From contig JAZHRO010000063.1 in NCBI GenBank assembly GCA_037157565.1, positions 91,760,001 to 91,824,000 of the forward strand: DNA of 64,000 bases, in the 5' to 3' direction. Each line of letters begins with the position of its first letter. The first letter of the stretch is position 1. The notes beneath the pieces are model-generated. The model saw only the letters and a program-made list of their open reading frames with translations. It had not been told where the DNA came from and searched no databases. Shown piece after piece: positions 33,851 to 45,722 of the stretch. The position numbers and the translations under genes are program-made. The DNA is from Thalassia testudinum. Taxonomy: Eukaryota; Streptophyta; Magnoliopsida; Alismatales; Hydrocharitaceae.

Positions 33851-34387
33851 AACCCCATCCACCTTCTTCCAACATCCCATCTCCAAGGTTAAACCCTAAA
33901 ACACACATCATCAAACAACATTGTTTAAAAACCCTAGTTATGCACGCACACACATATTAATCAATCTTTAAGGCCACAACCTAGATAAAGGGTCCATCAC
34001 ATTCCCGAGCACATTCAAACCTAAGCCTAACTAAATTGAGTAGATGTTGGCCTTCAGGATTTGACTTGCTCATCTGGATCCAGATTGAGATTATTTATGA
34101 TTAATCAGCTTCTATCGATCCATTTGATGTCTAGTTAGGGGAGTAGTGTCAAACGACTGCAGTTGGAGGGTACCAAAGAAACCTAAGGCAAAAGCCAAGG
34201 GAAGTACCTTCTCCCCAATCCCTCCCTCTAACTGGTTGGATTGACCAAGTAGGAGTAGACTAAATCATCCTTAATCTTAAGATGAGTTCTAAGAGTTTGT
34301 AGATCTTTAGGCTATCCCACCTAAGAATAGGTTTGATTGTTCGTACTGTAGGGCACCTTTCTTTTCTCTTTTCCCTCCCACTTTGCC

Positions 34388-35266
34388 ATGGATCCTTCCA
34401 CATCCTACTTACATTTCCACTCCTACCCTCCTACCACCACTTAACCCCAACATGATTACTCTCCCGACTTGACTTATGACTACCCATCCACTAGTTGGGA
34501 TAATCCTGATTAGGGATACAATTCCGGACCTCCGTGTTTAAGGTCTAACCCTGGACACCAAGGCTTTGATTGTTATCCTTCTCAGAGCTATAATGGTTAT
34601 AGATCCTTGCCTCTATATGAACAACCTTACACAATCTACAATCATGAAGGATATGACGATTACAACACATACCCTCCCCAGGATTACAATGAATATAAGT
34701 CACCACCCTTTAATGAACAACCTTCAACGACCTATTATCAGGGAGGGTCCTAAGAACCTCAATTCCTTGACTCCCCTAGATTAAACTCAAACCCACTCAA
34801 TCCTAAACCAAACCATTCGATTCAGGTGAACTAGGTCCAAGATAACGTGTTGGCAAACTTAAGAAACACCATACGATCTTTGGAAACTCAGCCAACACCC
34901 TGCATCGAAGCATTAGAACCTATGGTCAAAATGATTGATGAGATTAATAATTCTTTATTAGATTGTCTCCAAGATGTTGAAGATAAGGGTTTGGGTGTGT
35001 TTTTACTTGAGAAATTGTTAAGACTGAGGATGAAGTTTGCGGTTGCCCTAGTCCAATCTTGGGATGATTCTCAGGATGAATTCCCTTCAAGAGAACCAAT
35101 GTTAAAGCCCGCTCAGGCACCTGTTGGGGGGGACACATTTTATTGGACAAGGGATGACCAGGTCGATCTTAAACAACTAATCGAGGATGATGTGATTTTC
35201 TCACCCAAGATCCTCGAGCCAGGGAGCAAGGAAAAATTTCTCCATGGGCTAAGGAATGCTAGATGA
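34388..35266 (+). pseudogene. Element X ORF, Tyr/Gln-rich then helical part (broken)
   Basis: One frame runs from ATG 34388 (MDPSTSYLHFHSYPPTTT) to 35266 with four stops. The first ~140 codons are rich in Tyr, Asn, Gln, Pro and Ser (QSYNGYRS, YEQPY, DDYNTYPPQDYNEY), a low-complexity, prion-like composition. From about 34847 it becomes an ordinary, probably helical sequence (LRNTIRSLETQPTP, EKLLRLRMKFAVALVQSWDD). It then shifts frame near 35255 into the acidic part. Part of it resembles the region upstream of B's ORF. Function unknown; a gag-like role is possible but no zinc knuckle is seen. Confidence 0.45.
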
Positions 35267-35798
35267 TTTTGAGACATATATAAATGAGGATAAAGAATTC
35301 TTTGCTTCTGAGGGTGAGGAATATCTTAGTGAAGTCTCACTTGAAGTTAAGGAAAATGATTTTAGTGAGACAAGCGAGCCTAGGGAATGTGATAAATCAT
35401 TTGATAGTCTGATAATTGAATATTTTGATTCTACTATGGTAGACATGCAGGATTCTGATCTTGAGTTATTGGATGATTCAATTAATAGCCCCAATTCCCA
35501 AACGCACCCCATTGAGAATAATCATGGCTCTATTCTTGAGATCACCAGACCCAAGTTAATTCTGATTCAGCCACAAATTTTAGACTTGGATATTTTATAT
35601 GGGATTGATAACACTTTCGAGGTCCTGGAAACTTTAATTTTGGATGGTAGAAATTTGGAAGTGAAAATTTGGGAATCCAATTCTAGGGGAAGCAGAATTC
35701 TTTATCTAAGGGTTCCTATATGCGTGAAACCATCAACCTTTTACCAAGACCTTATGATATTGTTAACTCTAAATATATATAACCCAAGCATAGAATAA
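35256..35798 (+). pseudogene. Element X acidic ORF segment
   Basis: 180 codons, Asp/Glu/Ser-rich (ETYINEDKEFFASEGEEYLSE, SDLELLDDS), overlapping the previous frame by 11 bases. It probably continues that protein after a frameshift. Its end (VPICVKPSTFYQDL) resembles the end of Y's acidic segment (VPLHLNPPTFYKDP), so these C-termini look related. No enzyme motif. Confidence 0.45.
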
Positions 35799-36383
35799 CT
35801 GATTATATTTTTGAGTTGAATTCTGCATGGACAAACAAGCCTATTGATTATGACCTACCTATTGTCCAACACTTTAAACTTGGGTTGCATGAGCACAAAC
35901 CACAGGCCTAACCCCATGAGCACAATGATCTCCAATTCTGGGTAATTTTATTTAGAACCTTAGAATCACCTGACCTTGAGGCTTGGGTTTGCATCACAAT
36001 CTCGTCCATCGATCTTCTTATTTTGATCTTGACCCACACTTGTGAATTCTTAATTTCTTCTTTGTTTGTATAGTGTGCCTAGCTGAAGGTACTAAACTTA
36101 GCACTTATATAGTCTATTTTCATCTCAAAGCTGACCGGTTAATCACAGAATTCAGGTGCTTTCATCTCTACTTCGCTCTCTGTAATGTCTTGTTAATACA
36201 ATGAGGACATTGCATTAGATAGGCATGTGGGGTGGATATATTCATCTCTAAATTATTTTGTTAGCTTCCTAAATTCTTTTTATTTTCTGTTTATTTCCAA
36301 ATAAAATTAAAAATCCAAAAAAAAATTAAATTAGGAAAAGAGAACTTAGGCGTTAGAAATTTGTCAACTTTAGGAAAGGATAC

Positions 36384-38216
36384 TGATATTTCCATAATTA
36401 TTTGTATAATTAATGCCTAGCTAATGTTAGTCTGAGGGTAATTTAGGTTAGATTGCATTTAGTTAAGTTAGATTAAGCATTTTAGTTCATTTTATAAATA
36501 ATGCATACAATTGGGTTTTTATGCAATTTTTACCTATAATTGTATCTGGTACCTTGATGTGTTTATTTTTAGATGTGCATATACAAAATTTCAGGTTGAT
36601 CGGAGCATAGGTGATTGAACTTTCTAATTTGAGCTCACTTGGAAAAAGACTGAGCCTAGTTGGTAGACTTATTTGGAAACTCCATTGGACCTAACCACTA
36701 GCCTATTTAGGAGTCTAATTGACCTTAGCCTAGTACCTAATTCCTTAGCCATAACCAACATTTAAAAAAAAAAAAACTATAAGGAATGCTATCGATGATG
36801 ATACCAATCCATAAAAAATATAACCAACCTATTTTTGGTTGTCCAATACACCTTACTTTTCCACCATTATGATTGATCAGTTACTTCATTTTATCTCTAT
36901 ACCACAAATTCCTACATAACACATACCCATATTAAATCCCATCATCATTCCACCGAATATCTCATGCACCAAAAAAATCCTGACATCTACCCACCTACGT
37001 CCACCAGCACATGCAACAAACCCAATCCCATGCAACAATCTCCACCAAAACCCACGTAACCATAATCCTACGTGACCTATTCCCACTCCTAAACCCACGT
37101 CCTTCCATGCACGTACCTAACCGAAAATCCCATCCACTAGATTTCTATTCCCTCGTCCACCGGAAAAATAACCCATCGCATGCACATTAAACTACCCTAC
37201 GTAACATTTATCCCTCTTCATAAACAAACCAACATACCCACCCAATCCCACCATTTGATCCTAGTATATTTCCTAATAATAAACCCAACAAAATCCCAAA
37301 ATCCGCACCCACCAGCCACGCATTTCCACCTTTTATTTAGTCCATTCTATCCACAACCAAATCCTATCCGATTTCCTCTCCTTTCCCAACCAATTATCCC
37401 CTCAATTATTCTTTTCCCATCCTATTATTAATCTAAGTCATCCATCACCCTTCCTATTTAATTTAGACCATTGATTTATTACCAATAAAAACCTAACCTA
37501 TCCTATCGCCTAGCCTTTAATCCTAATCCTTGATCCATAACCCATTAAATCCTAACCCTACAACTTAGTGATCTTAGGTAACCTAAACTAATAGGAAGCC
37601 TCCCTATTTCCTATAAATATACCTAGCCACCCCCCTTTGGAACGATATCTCCTACTTAGAATTCCTTTCGACTGCCAAATAGGCCGCCAACTAGAACAAG
37701 TTCTTCTTCTTCGTCTTTTGGAGTTCATGAATGCACCTTCGCATTCGCTACTATGCCATCGCTCTGGCCTTTGCCTTCAAAGCCCATAGTTCTTAGTCTT
37801 TATTTTCTAGTTCTAGTTGTCATTAGATTTGATTTTAAGCATTCTTCTAATTATAACCATCTTATTCTAACATTTGATTTGCAATAAAAATTCTAATAGT
37901 TTTTCTTCAACTTGCTTTCAAGTTCTTTGTCTACTTTTTATTCTAGTACTCTAGTTCTAATTATTGCATGTTCATAGTTTTAGTCAATTTTATTTGCATT
38001 ATAGTAGTGGTAATCTCATATCCAAAGCTATTTTCCAATTCTTAGTATTTAGGAAAGTGAATTAGTTTAGTAACCTCCCTGCAAACAACTCAAACTCTAT
38101 TTTGAAAATATCAACTTCGTATTTTTTGAGTTCGATTGAAATAAATTTAAGAGTTTCTAATGTGATTATACTACAACGAAAGCATTTTCTACGCAATCAC
38201 ATCTGCATTTAGAACA
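36384..38216 (+). repeat. Element Y 5' LTR
   Basis: Begins TGATATTTCCATAATT and ends ...TTTAGAACA. TATA box TATAAATA at 37612-37619. The stretch 36890-37560 has very few G on the plus strand (C/A/T runs such as CCACCTACGTCCACC), a marked strand bias shared by the other LTR. Poly-A near 36764 is absent from the 3' LTR. Confidence 0.9.
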
Positions 38217-38221
38217 CTTTT

Positions 38222-38238
38222 TAGCGCCATATCGGGGA
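38222..38238 (+). other. Element Y primer binding site (decayed)
   Basis: TAGCGCCATATCGGGGA, five bases after the 5' LTR, resembles the Athila-type TGGCGCCGTTGCCGGGGA. It fixes the plus orientation and the LTR end. Confidence 0.75.
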
Positions 38239-39646
38239 GGCAATGTGATTATTTCGCTTTTAATAATTTCATCTATATTTTCATTTGTGAGATCTAACTT
38301 GTTCTTCTCTTTTTGTCGTTTTGTGTGCAGGATTGCATAGTCACACGAGAACGAATCGCAAAGCTATGAGAAGAAAAAGTGTGGGTGAAGATCTCCAAGT
38401 AGGCTATCTACATCTTAGACTTAGGTAGATTCATGACTCTTAGGAGTAACTGCATTTAGTATTGTTTCAAAAAAAGAAAACAAAAACCAAAAAAATCTTA
38501 TCCTACTCTATTTGTGCTTTAAAGATCATATCTCTTCCTAATCAAGTTCAGATTAGTTTTTTTCGCTGAATTACAAATTTAATTCTAAACTATTGGTTCG
38601 TTAAAAAATTCCCAAACTTTTATTTCGTGATCCCCTTGAAACTAGTAACAAACCCACCAAATTTCATTGTGAAATTTGTTTTGTGATATCCTATAAAATT
38701 CTTGTACTGCCGGTGGGTCAATATGAGATTTTCAGTTGAAGATCTAGATTCGCTGAATTTTCCTGAATTCTATACAACTCCAAATTCAGTGAAATTTTTT
38801 TTGTTAGATTTACGATTAAATATAGTTTTGTAAAAAAAATTCAAAAAATTTTCTGAGGGAAGTATCATTACTATTTCTGGAAAATAATCATTAGGGTTTT
38901 GTTTGGATTACTTTGGCATTCTGAGTTGCAAAATCTGAAAAAAACTATTTTTGAGCCCCTAAAAATTCTAAAAAAATTTATTTTTGTGTGCTTAATCAAG
39001 TGGTGTTTGGGAAGCCTTTGCTACTTTGTTTTGGCTGCACCACTTGAATTAAAATTGATTCACTTAGAAGCTGCATGCTAAGGTGCCACATTAAAGTTGC
39101 TAGGTTCACAATCTAAAGTGAAAAGATCAAGGTCCCGTGATTGCAATACATTATCTGTTTTACTCAAAACTTGTTTGTAAAAACCTTGAAATTTGAACCC
39201 TAAAATTAGTGAATTAATTATTTGAACTTTAAAAGACACTTCACCAATTAAATTTATTTGTGGACCCTTGTTTGGCATGCACACACAATTCAATTGATCT
39301 AATTGGGCGACCACCTCCTTCATGCCCATCATATAATCTCATGCACTTTAAATCCTAAGCCCTAATTAACTTCATAGATGTGCCAACTAGGTTGGATTTT
39401 ATTTTCCAAACTAAAGCTATATCTTGTTGATTGTATCTGAGGCCTTGTTTATTTAGACCAACTGGTGACAAGAAAAGTCGATGCAGTAATCGGGTTAACC
39501 TCTAGTGGTGTCCTGTCATGCAGGGTGTCCTAGGGGATCCCACTCATCTGGCCAGCCAAGTAATTCAAGGGTCGGGTCATTTAGCCAAGGTTAGCAAAAT
39601 TTAGACCTAGGTCCAATAGGTGCAACCCTTTAGCGCTAGAATTTGA
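38239..39646 (+). other. Element Y untranslated leader
   Basis: About 1.4 kb between primer site and gag. AT-rich, with short unsupported ORFs (38899-39081; 39078-39332 on the minus strand). I see no gene. Confidence 0.6.
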
Positions 39647-40889
39647 TTGCTTGCATTGTGCACACACTTCTCTCTCTTGTTCTCTTCACATCTATACCAT
39701 TCTTCCAAGTGTATGCAAGGAACTAGATCACAAAATCCACACTTAGTGCCACCCCTACAAAGAGAACCAAGGAGGAGATTAATTATTGGTGAATCCAATT
39801 TTACATTTGACTCAGACTCTAATGTTGATTTGATGACTAACCCAGCCAACCCGAATCCACAACAGAATCAGATGGATCCTCAGGCTCGGATCCAAGATCT
39901 TCAACTCCAACTAAACCAGTTTCAATAAGATAATCAGAACAAAATGCAAAAGATGCTTGAGATTTTACAGATCCAACATCTGCAAGCTAGACCCCCAAGG
40001 GATTTTAACCCTGCCTAATATCAATACCAACCTTATGTTAGGGTCCCACCTATAGAGGCTCAATTTGTGATTAAGCACTCCACTATATAGCTCCTACCTC
40101 ATTTCAAGGGCAACAATGATGAAGACCCGTTCCAATTCTTAGAAGCGTTTGTAGCCATTAGTGAGACAATTAAAATTCTCAATCTACATGATGATGTGCT
40201 TAAAATAAAACTCTTCCCTTTTGCCCTAAAAGGGAAAGCTAGACATTAGTTTAGGTCTAAAGGAAGGCTAGTTAACACATGGGAGGAGCTAAGAAGCATC
40301 TTCCTAAAAAAAAATTTCCCAATTGGGAAAACCAATACACTTAGAAGAGCTATCACCACCTTCTCCCAACACCCTAAAGAACCATTGCATAAAGCTTGGG
40401 AGAGATTCATGGATATAATTAGAAAATGCCCATAGCATGAGGTTCCTCGATGGCAACTAGTGCAGATGTTTTATCATGGGTGCTTAATGATCATATGAGA
40501 AGCCTTGTGGATGCCGTCTGTGGAGGCAACTTTATGAGCAAAGATGAAAACAGTGCTTTTGATTTATTTGAGAATATGAGTGAGAATTCCATGAATAATG
40601 CCTCCATGGAAACTTATGGAAGATTGAAGTAACCTAGAGGTGGAATTTATGAGGTCCAAGAGAGCTCTAGAAATGTGGATATGAACTTGATATGTGAAAA
40701 GATAAACAAAGTTAAGGTTGTATCTAAAACATTGGATGAACTGATAAGCCACAATAGGAAGGGAGCAACCCTCCCATCACCCACTATCCAAGCTCCCTCA
40801 AGGGGGGAGTTTGTGAACAAGCTGCACATGGCTCAAGATGCGAACCAAATGACTGAAGGCCCTTTACATGGGACCCAAGTAAGGATCCT
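39647..40889 (+). pseudogene. Element Y gag (broken, C-terminal part lost)
   Basis: Capsid protein of an Athila-like element. Frame 2 holds MTNPANPNPQQNQMD, then LLPHFKGNNDEDPFQFLEAF (about 40090-40155), LFPFALKGKARH, WEELRSIFLKKNFP and PLHKAWERFMDIIRKCP. A frameshift near 40475 moves to frame 1 (LNDHMRSLVDAVCGGNFMSK). TAG near 40249 stands in place of the Trp of the KGKAR.WF motif, and TAG near 40434 in place of a likely Gln. The reading then runs into the chromovirus LTR at 40890. Confidence 0.85.
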
Positions 40890-43602
40890 TGTTACGACCC
40901 AATTCCCAGATCCTTATAGGACCCGAGACTGGCTCGCCTCGACTAATCCTAAGACCCAGTCGTCCATCAAGAAATAACCAAAAGTAGGAAAGTAAACAAT
41001 ATTCACATATGCAATATAACAACGCAGAAGAAACATACAAAACAGAAAAGGAAAACAAACCTGTTGTTTCAGTGCATACCACCACAACAACAATAACAAC
41101 GGAAAGTGAAAGTAAACAGTAGAACAGAACAGTAACTAACAGTCCATTACTTACTACAACAGTAGAGAAAAGAAAAGGAAGTGCTGAAGAAACTACGGCT
41201 GGGCTCGACTGGGCCCAGTACCTTCCGTAGCCAGAAGCTTGGGCTACTCAACTCCTGGTCCTGAATAGTATTATGAAAAGACAGAGTCAGCGAATGCTGA
41301 GTAGAGTGGTATCTATATTATCTAAAAATAGTAAGAGCAACAATTTTAATTCTCATTTCTATTTATTTGTTATATATATATATATTTCCGTTTCACCCAT
41401 TTCTCTTAAGCATCCAGAAATTCTTGATCTTGCATGTTCCTTGTGGGAACGATCTTGATTGCAGTCTTTTCCATAGAGTAGAAGGTACACGTGGTGCTCT
41501 CCTGGCCGGTAGAGTCCCCCGTGGTAGTCCTACACCCAGTCAACCACCCCGAGGTCACTGTCAAGACGTAGCGGTGACTACAGCATGCGTGATAAACACA
41601 CGGGTAGCTACCCCGCATTGACATGCAGTCAATCGTTTCCACTAGTGGGTACGCCCAAAGTACGACACGGAACAGTATAGGGCCTTGCCCTCTCAGAACA
41701 GGGGTCTCGCCCTACAAAACAAGGGTCTCGCCCTACAAAACAAGGGTCTCGCCCCTCCACAGTCCATGCACCCTCATCTGACTACCTCAGTTTGCCCAAA
41801 GGGCCTAACAAGTCGGTGTAGGGTGGCTAGCTGAACCCCAGGCCCCATGGGGTGGCTAGCTCTCTCCCTACACTAGTTGCTCGCCTCGATACTGCGTACA
41901 TGAGGGCCAACAAAAGTCGGTGTAGAGTGGCCAATCCTAGCCCGGGGTCTCAACCCAAGGGAGGCTAGCTCCGCTCTACACAAAAGGCGACAGTTGCTCT
42001 CCTTGGTACCACGTACTTAAGGGCCAACACACTTCCCGTCTACATTCTAGGTTTTCTTCTAACCACAGGAGTTCTACTTCTAATTCCCCATAGGGTTCAT
42101 GCTCATGTTCACCTCATGTATTCCGATCCAGATTTCACCTTTCACAATTCATTTCTCATCCATATACAGGCAGCTCATGTTTCCATAATTCAATACATGC
42201 AACTGGTGATTTCATAGGTAATTGTTCATTACTTACAAGCAGCTCATATTCTAACAGGCAAATCACAATTATAATATAGGTAATTGCTAACAGTTTATCT
42301 CAATCGTGCATACAAGTACATCATACAGCACAAACGGTTCATTCATTTCTCTACCCTAGGGTTCATGCCACATCCTAGGGTTCCATTCGACTATTTCCAC
42401 AAGCACATTCTTATTTAAATAATATTAATAGAATTAAACCACTCTACCAAGCAACACGGGAGTAATGGGGGCTCAAACCATAGACCCAGGCATCTCTGTG
42501 AGCCCCAAACACGCAGTAGGCTGAAACCCTATACCAGGGAATACATCACAAAAAAGAGAGTTCAAAACAGTGTGCAAGGGACTCTAGTACGTAGAGGAAC
42601 TCGCGAGGAAAGTACAGGTATTTCGTTTGTGCAAAACAGACCCCGATCAGACCCTAAATGGGTCAAAAACGTGCCTACTGTTCAAAATCAGACGTCTAGG
42701 AGTAATCCCAGGTGTCTTAAAAGGCATCGGATCTTACCTTAAGCCCCCTGTAGTATCCTCAGACATCCAGACCTCCTCTGTGATCGTCTGAAGGTAGTTC
42801 TAGACGTCGAACAATGCCTTCGGTCGCCTGGATGCACCTCTAGATCTCTGGTGATGTGATCAGATGTCCAAAAGTGCATGGGAAAGCATTCCGTGCTCCT
42901 TCTTAAACCTGCACCTGTGAATGACATCGCAGGCGTGGTCAGCCAACATATACCCCTGCGCTGCGATATGCATGGCGCAGGGAGATACGTACCTTGCGAT
43001 AAATGAGCTTTCAGACGTCTGGCCTTAGCTCCAAATGTCCAGGTACCCCATCAGTCATCTAGACTCCACTCCAGACGTCTAATATTGGAAAACTTCCACT
43101 ACCAGGAACTCCTCGCAGCTCTCTTCGCTCACTCCACCTCGTGTCGCAGTAGCTCCAGCCGCTGTAGAGGGCTAGGAGGTTGCCTTCCCGAGCCCTCTCC
43201 TCCTCCTGCACGCGCCTGCGGTGGCCATGCGAGCTCCGCCAAGCTTCTACCAAAGCTCCTCTAACCTCAGCCTCCTCCTCCTCCCGCACTCTCCTCCTTC
43301 CTCCCTCTCGCTCGCCCCCTCTCGTCACTCTCGCAGAGCACTGAAGGTGGTGGTGGCTGGTGTGTGGAGTGGAGAGGAGATAGGAGGGGGGTTTATATAG
43401 AAGGCCTGGGGTTTAGGGTTTAGGGAAGAAAGAGGAAGAGAGAGAGAAGAGGAGGGTTCTGTGTGCCACCCGCTCGCAGAACGTAGTGTGTAGTACAAAA
43501 ATTTCATTTTCAGACATTCGAGAATGGGTCCAGACGTCTGGACAAACATCTAACTGAGACTTCGGACATCTTAAAAGGCTAAAAGTGTAATGGGTCATTA
43601 CA
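40890..43602 (-). repeat. Chromovirus LTR 1 (left)
   Basis: 2713 bp. Minus strand starts TGTAATGACCC (43602) and ends GGGTCGTAACA (40890). It carries a minus-strand TATA box (TATATAAA, 43399-43392), three copies of an AGGGTCTCGCCCTACAAAAC-like unit at 41700-41755, two ~105-bp hairpin-forming repeats at 41812-41985, a (TA)n run at 41374-41390, and many AGACGTCT-like palindromes at 42685-43580. Compared with LTR 2, the first ~90 bases show 11 differences, 10 of them transitions. Confidence 0.9.
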
Positions 43603-43689
43603 TCATAACAAACCTAAAGGAAGTTTCATCCCTGAAACATGAGCTAGCTAGGGTGCGAAAAAAGGAACATAAAATGCATAACAAACTTA

Positions 43690-44187
43690 AAGAGGACCGA
43701 AGTAGGTCCGAAAAGACGTACCCTCAAAAAGCTCCGGGTACCGCTCTTGCATTGCCGCCTCAGGCTCCTAGGTCGCCTCCTCGTACTGCTGGCTTCTCCA
43801 TAGGACCTTCACTAGTGATACTTGCTTCCGTCTCAGACTCCGGACAGCTCTGTCTAGTATCTGCACTGGTCTCTCGAGGTAGGTTAGGTCGTCACCCACC
43901 TCAATGCTCTCGTGGCTAAGAACGTGACTAGGATCAGCGACGTACTTCCTAAGGTTGGACACGTGGAACTCGTCGTGCACTCCAGAAAGCTGGGGAGGAA
44001 GAGCAAGCCGGTAAGCAATGGGTCCCACCCGCTCCAGGACCTCAAAGGGCCCTATAAACCTCGGCGCAAGCTTCCCTTTCACCCCAAAACGTTGCAGGCC
44101 CTTCATGAGCAAAACACGGAGAAAGACGTGATCCCCAACCTTGAACTGCACCTCTCTGCATTTCTGGTCAGTGTAACTCTTCTGCAT
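43690..44187 (-). pseudogene. Chromovirus copy 1 integrase C-terminus and chromodomain
   Basis: Minus strand: KFGVKGKLAPRFIGPF-like segment (here RFGVKGKLAPRFIGPFEVLE), AYRLALPPQLSGVHDEFHVS, then the chromodomain [24 protein letters not shown]. The expected Trp after EEAT is a TAG stop, with the tail (MQERYPELFEG) still readable behind it. Chromodomains are known to steer integration toward marked chromatin. The type fits Tekay/Del elements. Confidence 0.88.
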
Positions 44188-44199
44188 ACTCCTGACAGT

Positions 44200-45119
44200 G
44201 CGGAGTCATTAGTGAATCTGCTCTATCACCTCCTGACTCTGCTGGATTAGCCTGGGGCCAACCTCCCACTTGGTCCCGACCTCGACCCAACCAAAGGGTG
44301 AGGTACACTTCCGTCTATACAGAGCCTCGTAAGGTGCCATGCCGATGCTCGAGTGGTAAGTGTTATTATATGCAAACTCTACAGGGGGTAAATGCTTCTC
44401 TCAGCAGCCTCTCGAGTCTAGTACATAGGCGTGTAAAAGGTTCTCAAGTGTCTGTATGGTGAGCTCTAACTGTCCATCCATCTGGGGGTGGTAAGCGGTA
44501 CTGAACCTCAAACGTGTCCCCAAAGCCTGCTGAAACTCAGCCTAGAACTGGGAAGTAAAACGGGTATCCCTATCGGATACAATCTCACACGGAACTCTAT
44601 GCAGGCGTACCACATCGCGAATGTACTTCTCTATCAATTGTGCTGGTCCCAAGGTGACTCGGATCGGTAGGAAACGTGCCGTCTTCGTCAACCTATCTAC
44701 TATCACCCAGACTGCGTCGTGTCCTTGCTGGGTAACTGGTAGACCCACCACCAAGTCCATGGTGACGCTCTCCCACTTCCACTCTGGCACTGGAAGTGGC
44801 TACAACGGCCCTGCAGGCCTCTGGTGCTTGACCTTCACCTGCTGGCACACCAAACACTGCTACACAAACTCACCAACATCCCACTTCATCCCTCTCCACC
44901 AAAAGTCACATCTCAGATCATGATACATCTTTATGTTCCCAGGATGTATGGTGAACCTGGACTCATGCACCTCAGCCAATAGCTCTCTCTCAATAACTCC
45001 TTGTCCCTAGGAACACAAAAGCGTCCCCTCATGCGTAGTATCTCGTCTGTAAAAGAAAAGTCTCCTGGGTCTCCTATCAACACCCTGTCCCATAGCGTCT
45101 GTAAGTATGGATCTATCAT
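44200..45119 (-). pseudogene. Chromovirus copy 1 integrase
   Basis: The HHCC part at about 45119-44820 includes DEILRMRGRFCVP and IHPGN-like and CLVC-type remnants. The core: SVTMDLVVGLP (first Asp), VDRLTKTARFLPI, EIVSDRDTRFTSQF (second Asp, 44542-44600), and LELTIQTLENLL where Glu remains from the usual SERTIQTLE. A stop follows SQF (44540). Downstream PYEALYRRKCTSP is readable. Confidence 0.85.
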
Positions 45120-45275
45120 TTGTCCTGCGATGATGCGGTCTATCAGCTCTAGTCACGTCTGCCATGTCATTGTCACTGTCCCACAATACCCCTATGACTT
45201 CCAGGGTCACCAACTGCCCAACTCCATAAGTCTCCAACTCTGTGCCTGTAGACTGGTCAGGTGGGCAGGTGCCTT

Positions 45276-45722
45276 CTAGCTGAAGGTGTTAGCCACCACA
45301 TTGGCCTTCCCTGGATGGTAGGAGATGCTGCAGTCGTAGTCCTTCAGGAGCTCTAACCAACGTCTCCGTCTCATGTTGAGCACCTTCTGGTCAAACAAGT
45401 ACCTGAGACTCTTATGATAAGTCAAAATATCAAAAGTCTCACCGTAAAGGTAGTGCCTCCATGTCTTCAGTGCGAAGACAACAGCAGCCAGCTCTAAGTC
45501 ATGGGTAGGGTAGCTATGCTCTTGGGGCTTTAGTTGTCGAGAAGCGTAAGTGACAACGTGACCCCTCTGTATGAGCACACCCCCTAACCCCTGTAACAAA
45601 GCGTCTATGTAAACCACCAAACCGCTACTGCTGTCCAGGATGGTAAGCATAGGAGCTGAAGTCAGTCTCTCCTTCAACTCCTGAAAGCATGCCTTACACT
45701 CATCTATCCAGGCAAAGGGCAC
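45276..45722 (-). pseudogene. Chromovirus copy 1 RNase H
   Basis: 148 open codons: [13 protein letters not shown] (first Asp kept), [19 protein letters not shown] (Glu kept), [15 protein letters not shown], where the usual TDHKSL Asp has become Tyr, and NVVANTFS for the usual VVADALS. Two of four expected acidic sites are therefore lost. It follows RT on the minus strand. Confidence 0.9.

Larger units (their letters stand above)
17911..33890 (+). repeat. Element X 5' LTR, in three pieces, 3' end deleted
   Basis: Pieces 17911-18082, 19753-21041 and 33856-about 33890 line up in order with the 3' LTR 59770-61661. The first gap is a solo LTR, the second is element B. Piece two has the tRNA-like module (20283-20338) and a TATA box TATAAAAGGG at 20808-20817. 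Matching to the 3' LTR stops at about 33890, after CATCCCATCT. The last ~400 bp of the LTR, the primer binding site and the start of the internal region are gone. Confidence 0.85.
33891..36383 (+). other. Element X internal region, left part
   Basis: 33891-34387 holds no gene I can support. A broken coding region follows (34388-35798). After it come 36120-36260 with the ACAATGAGGACATTGCA/GGCATGTGGGG motif (36197-36235), the equivalent of the block in A and B, and then AT-rich sequence up to the insertion of Y at 36384 (TSD GATAC 36379-36383). Confidence 0.7.

Noticed and set aside
41700..41755. CRISPR-like array of GGGTCTCGCCCTACAAAAC units
   Set aside because: Direct tandem repeats without unique spacers, in a plant LTR; unit number differs between LTRs as expected of slippage.
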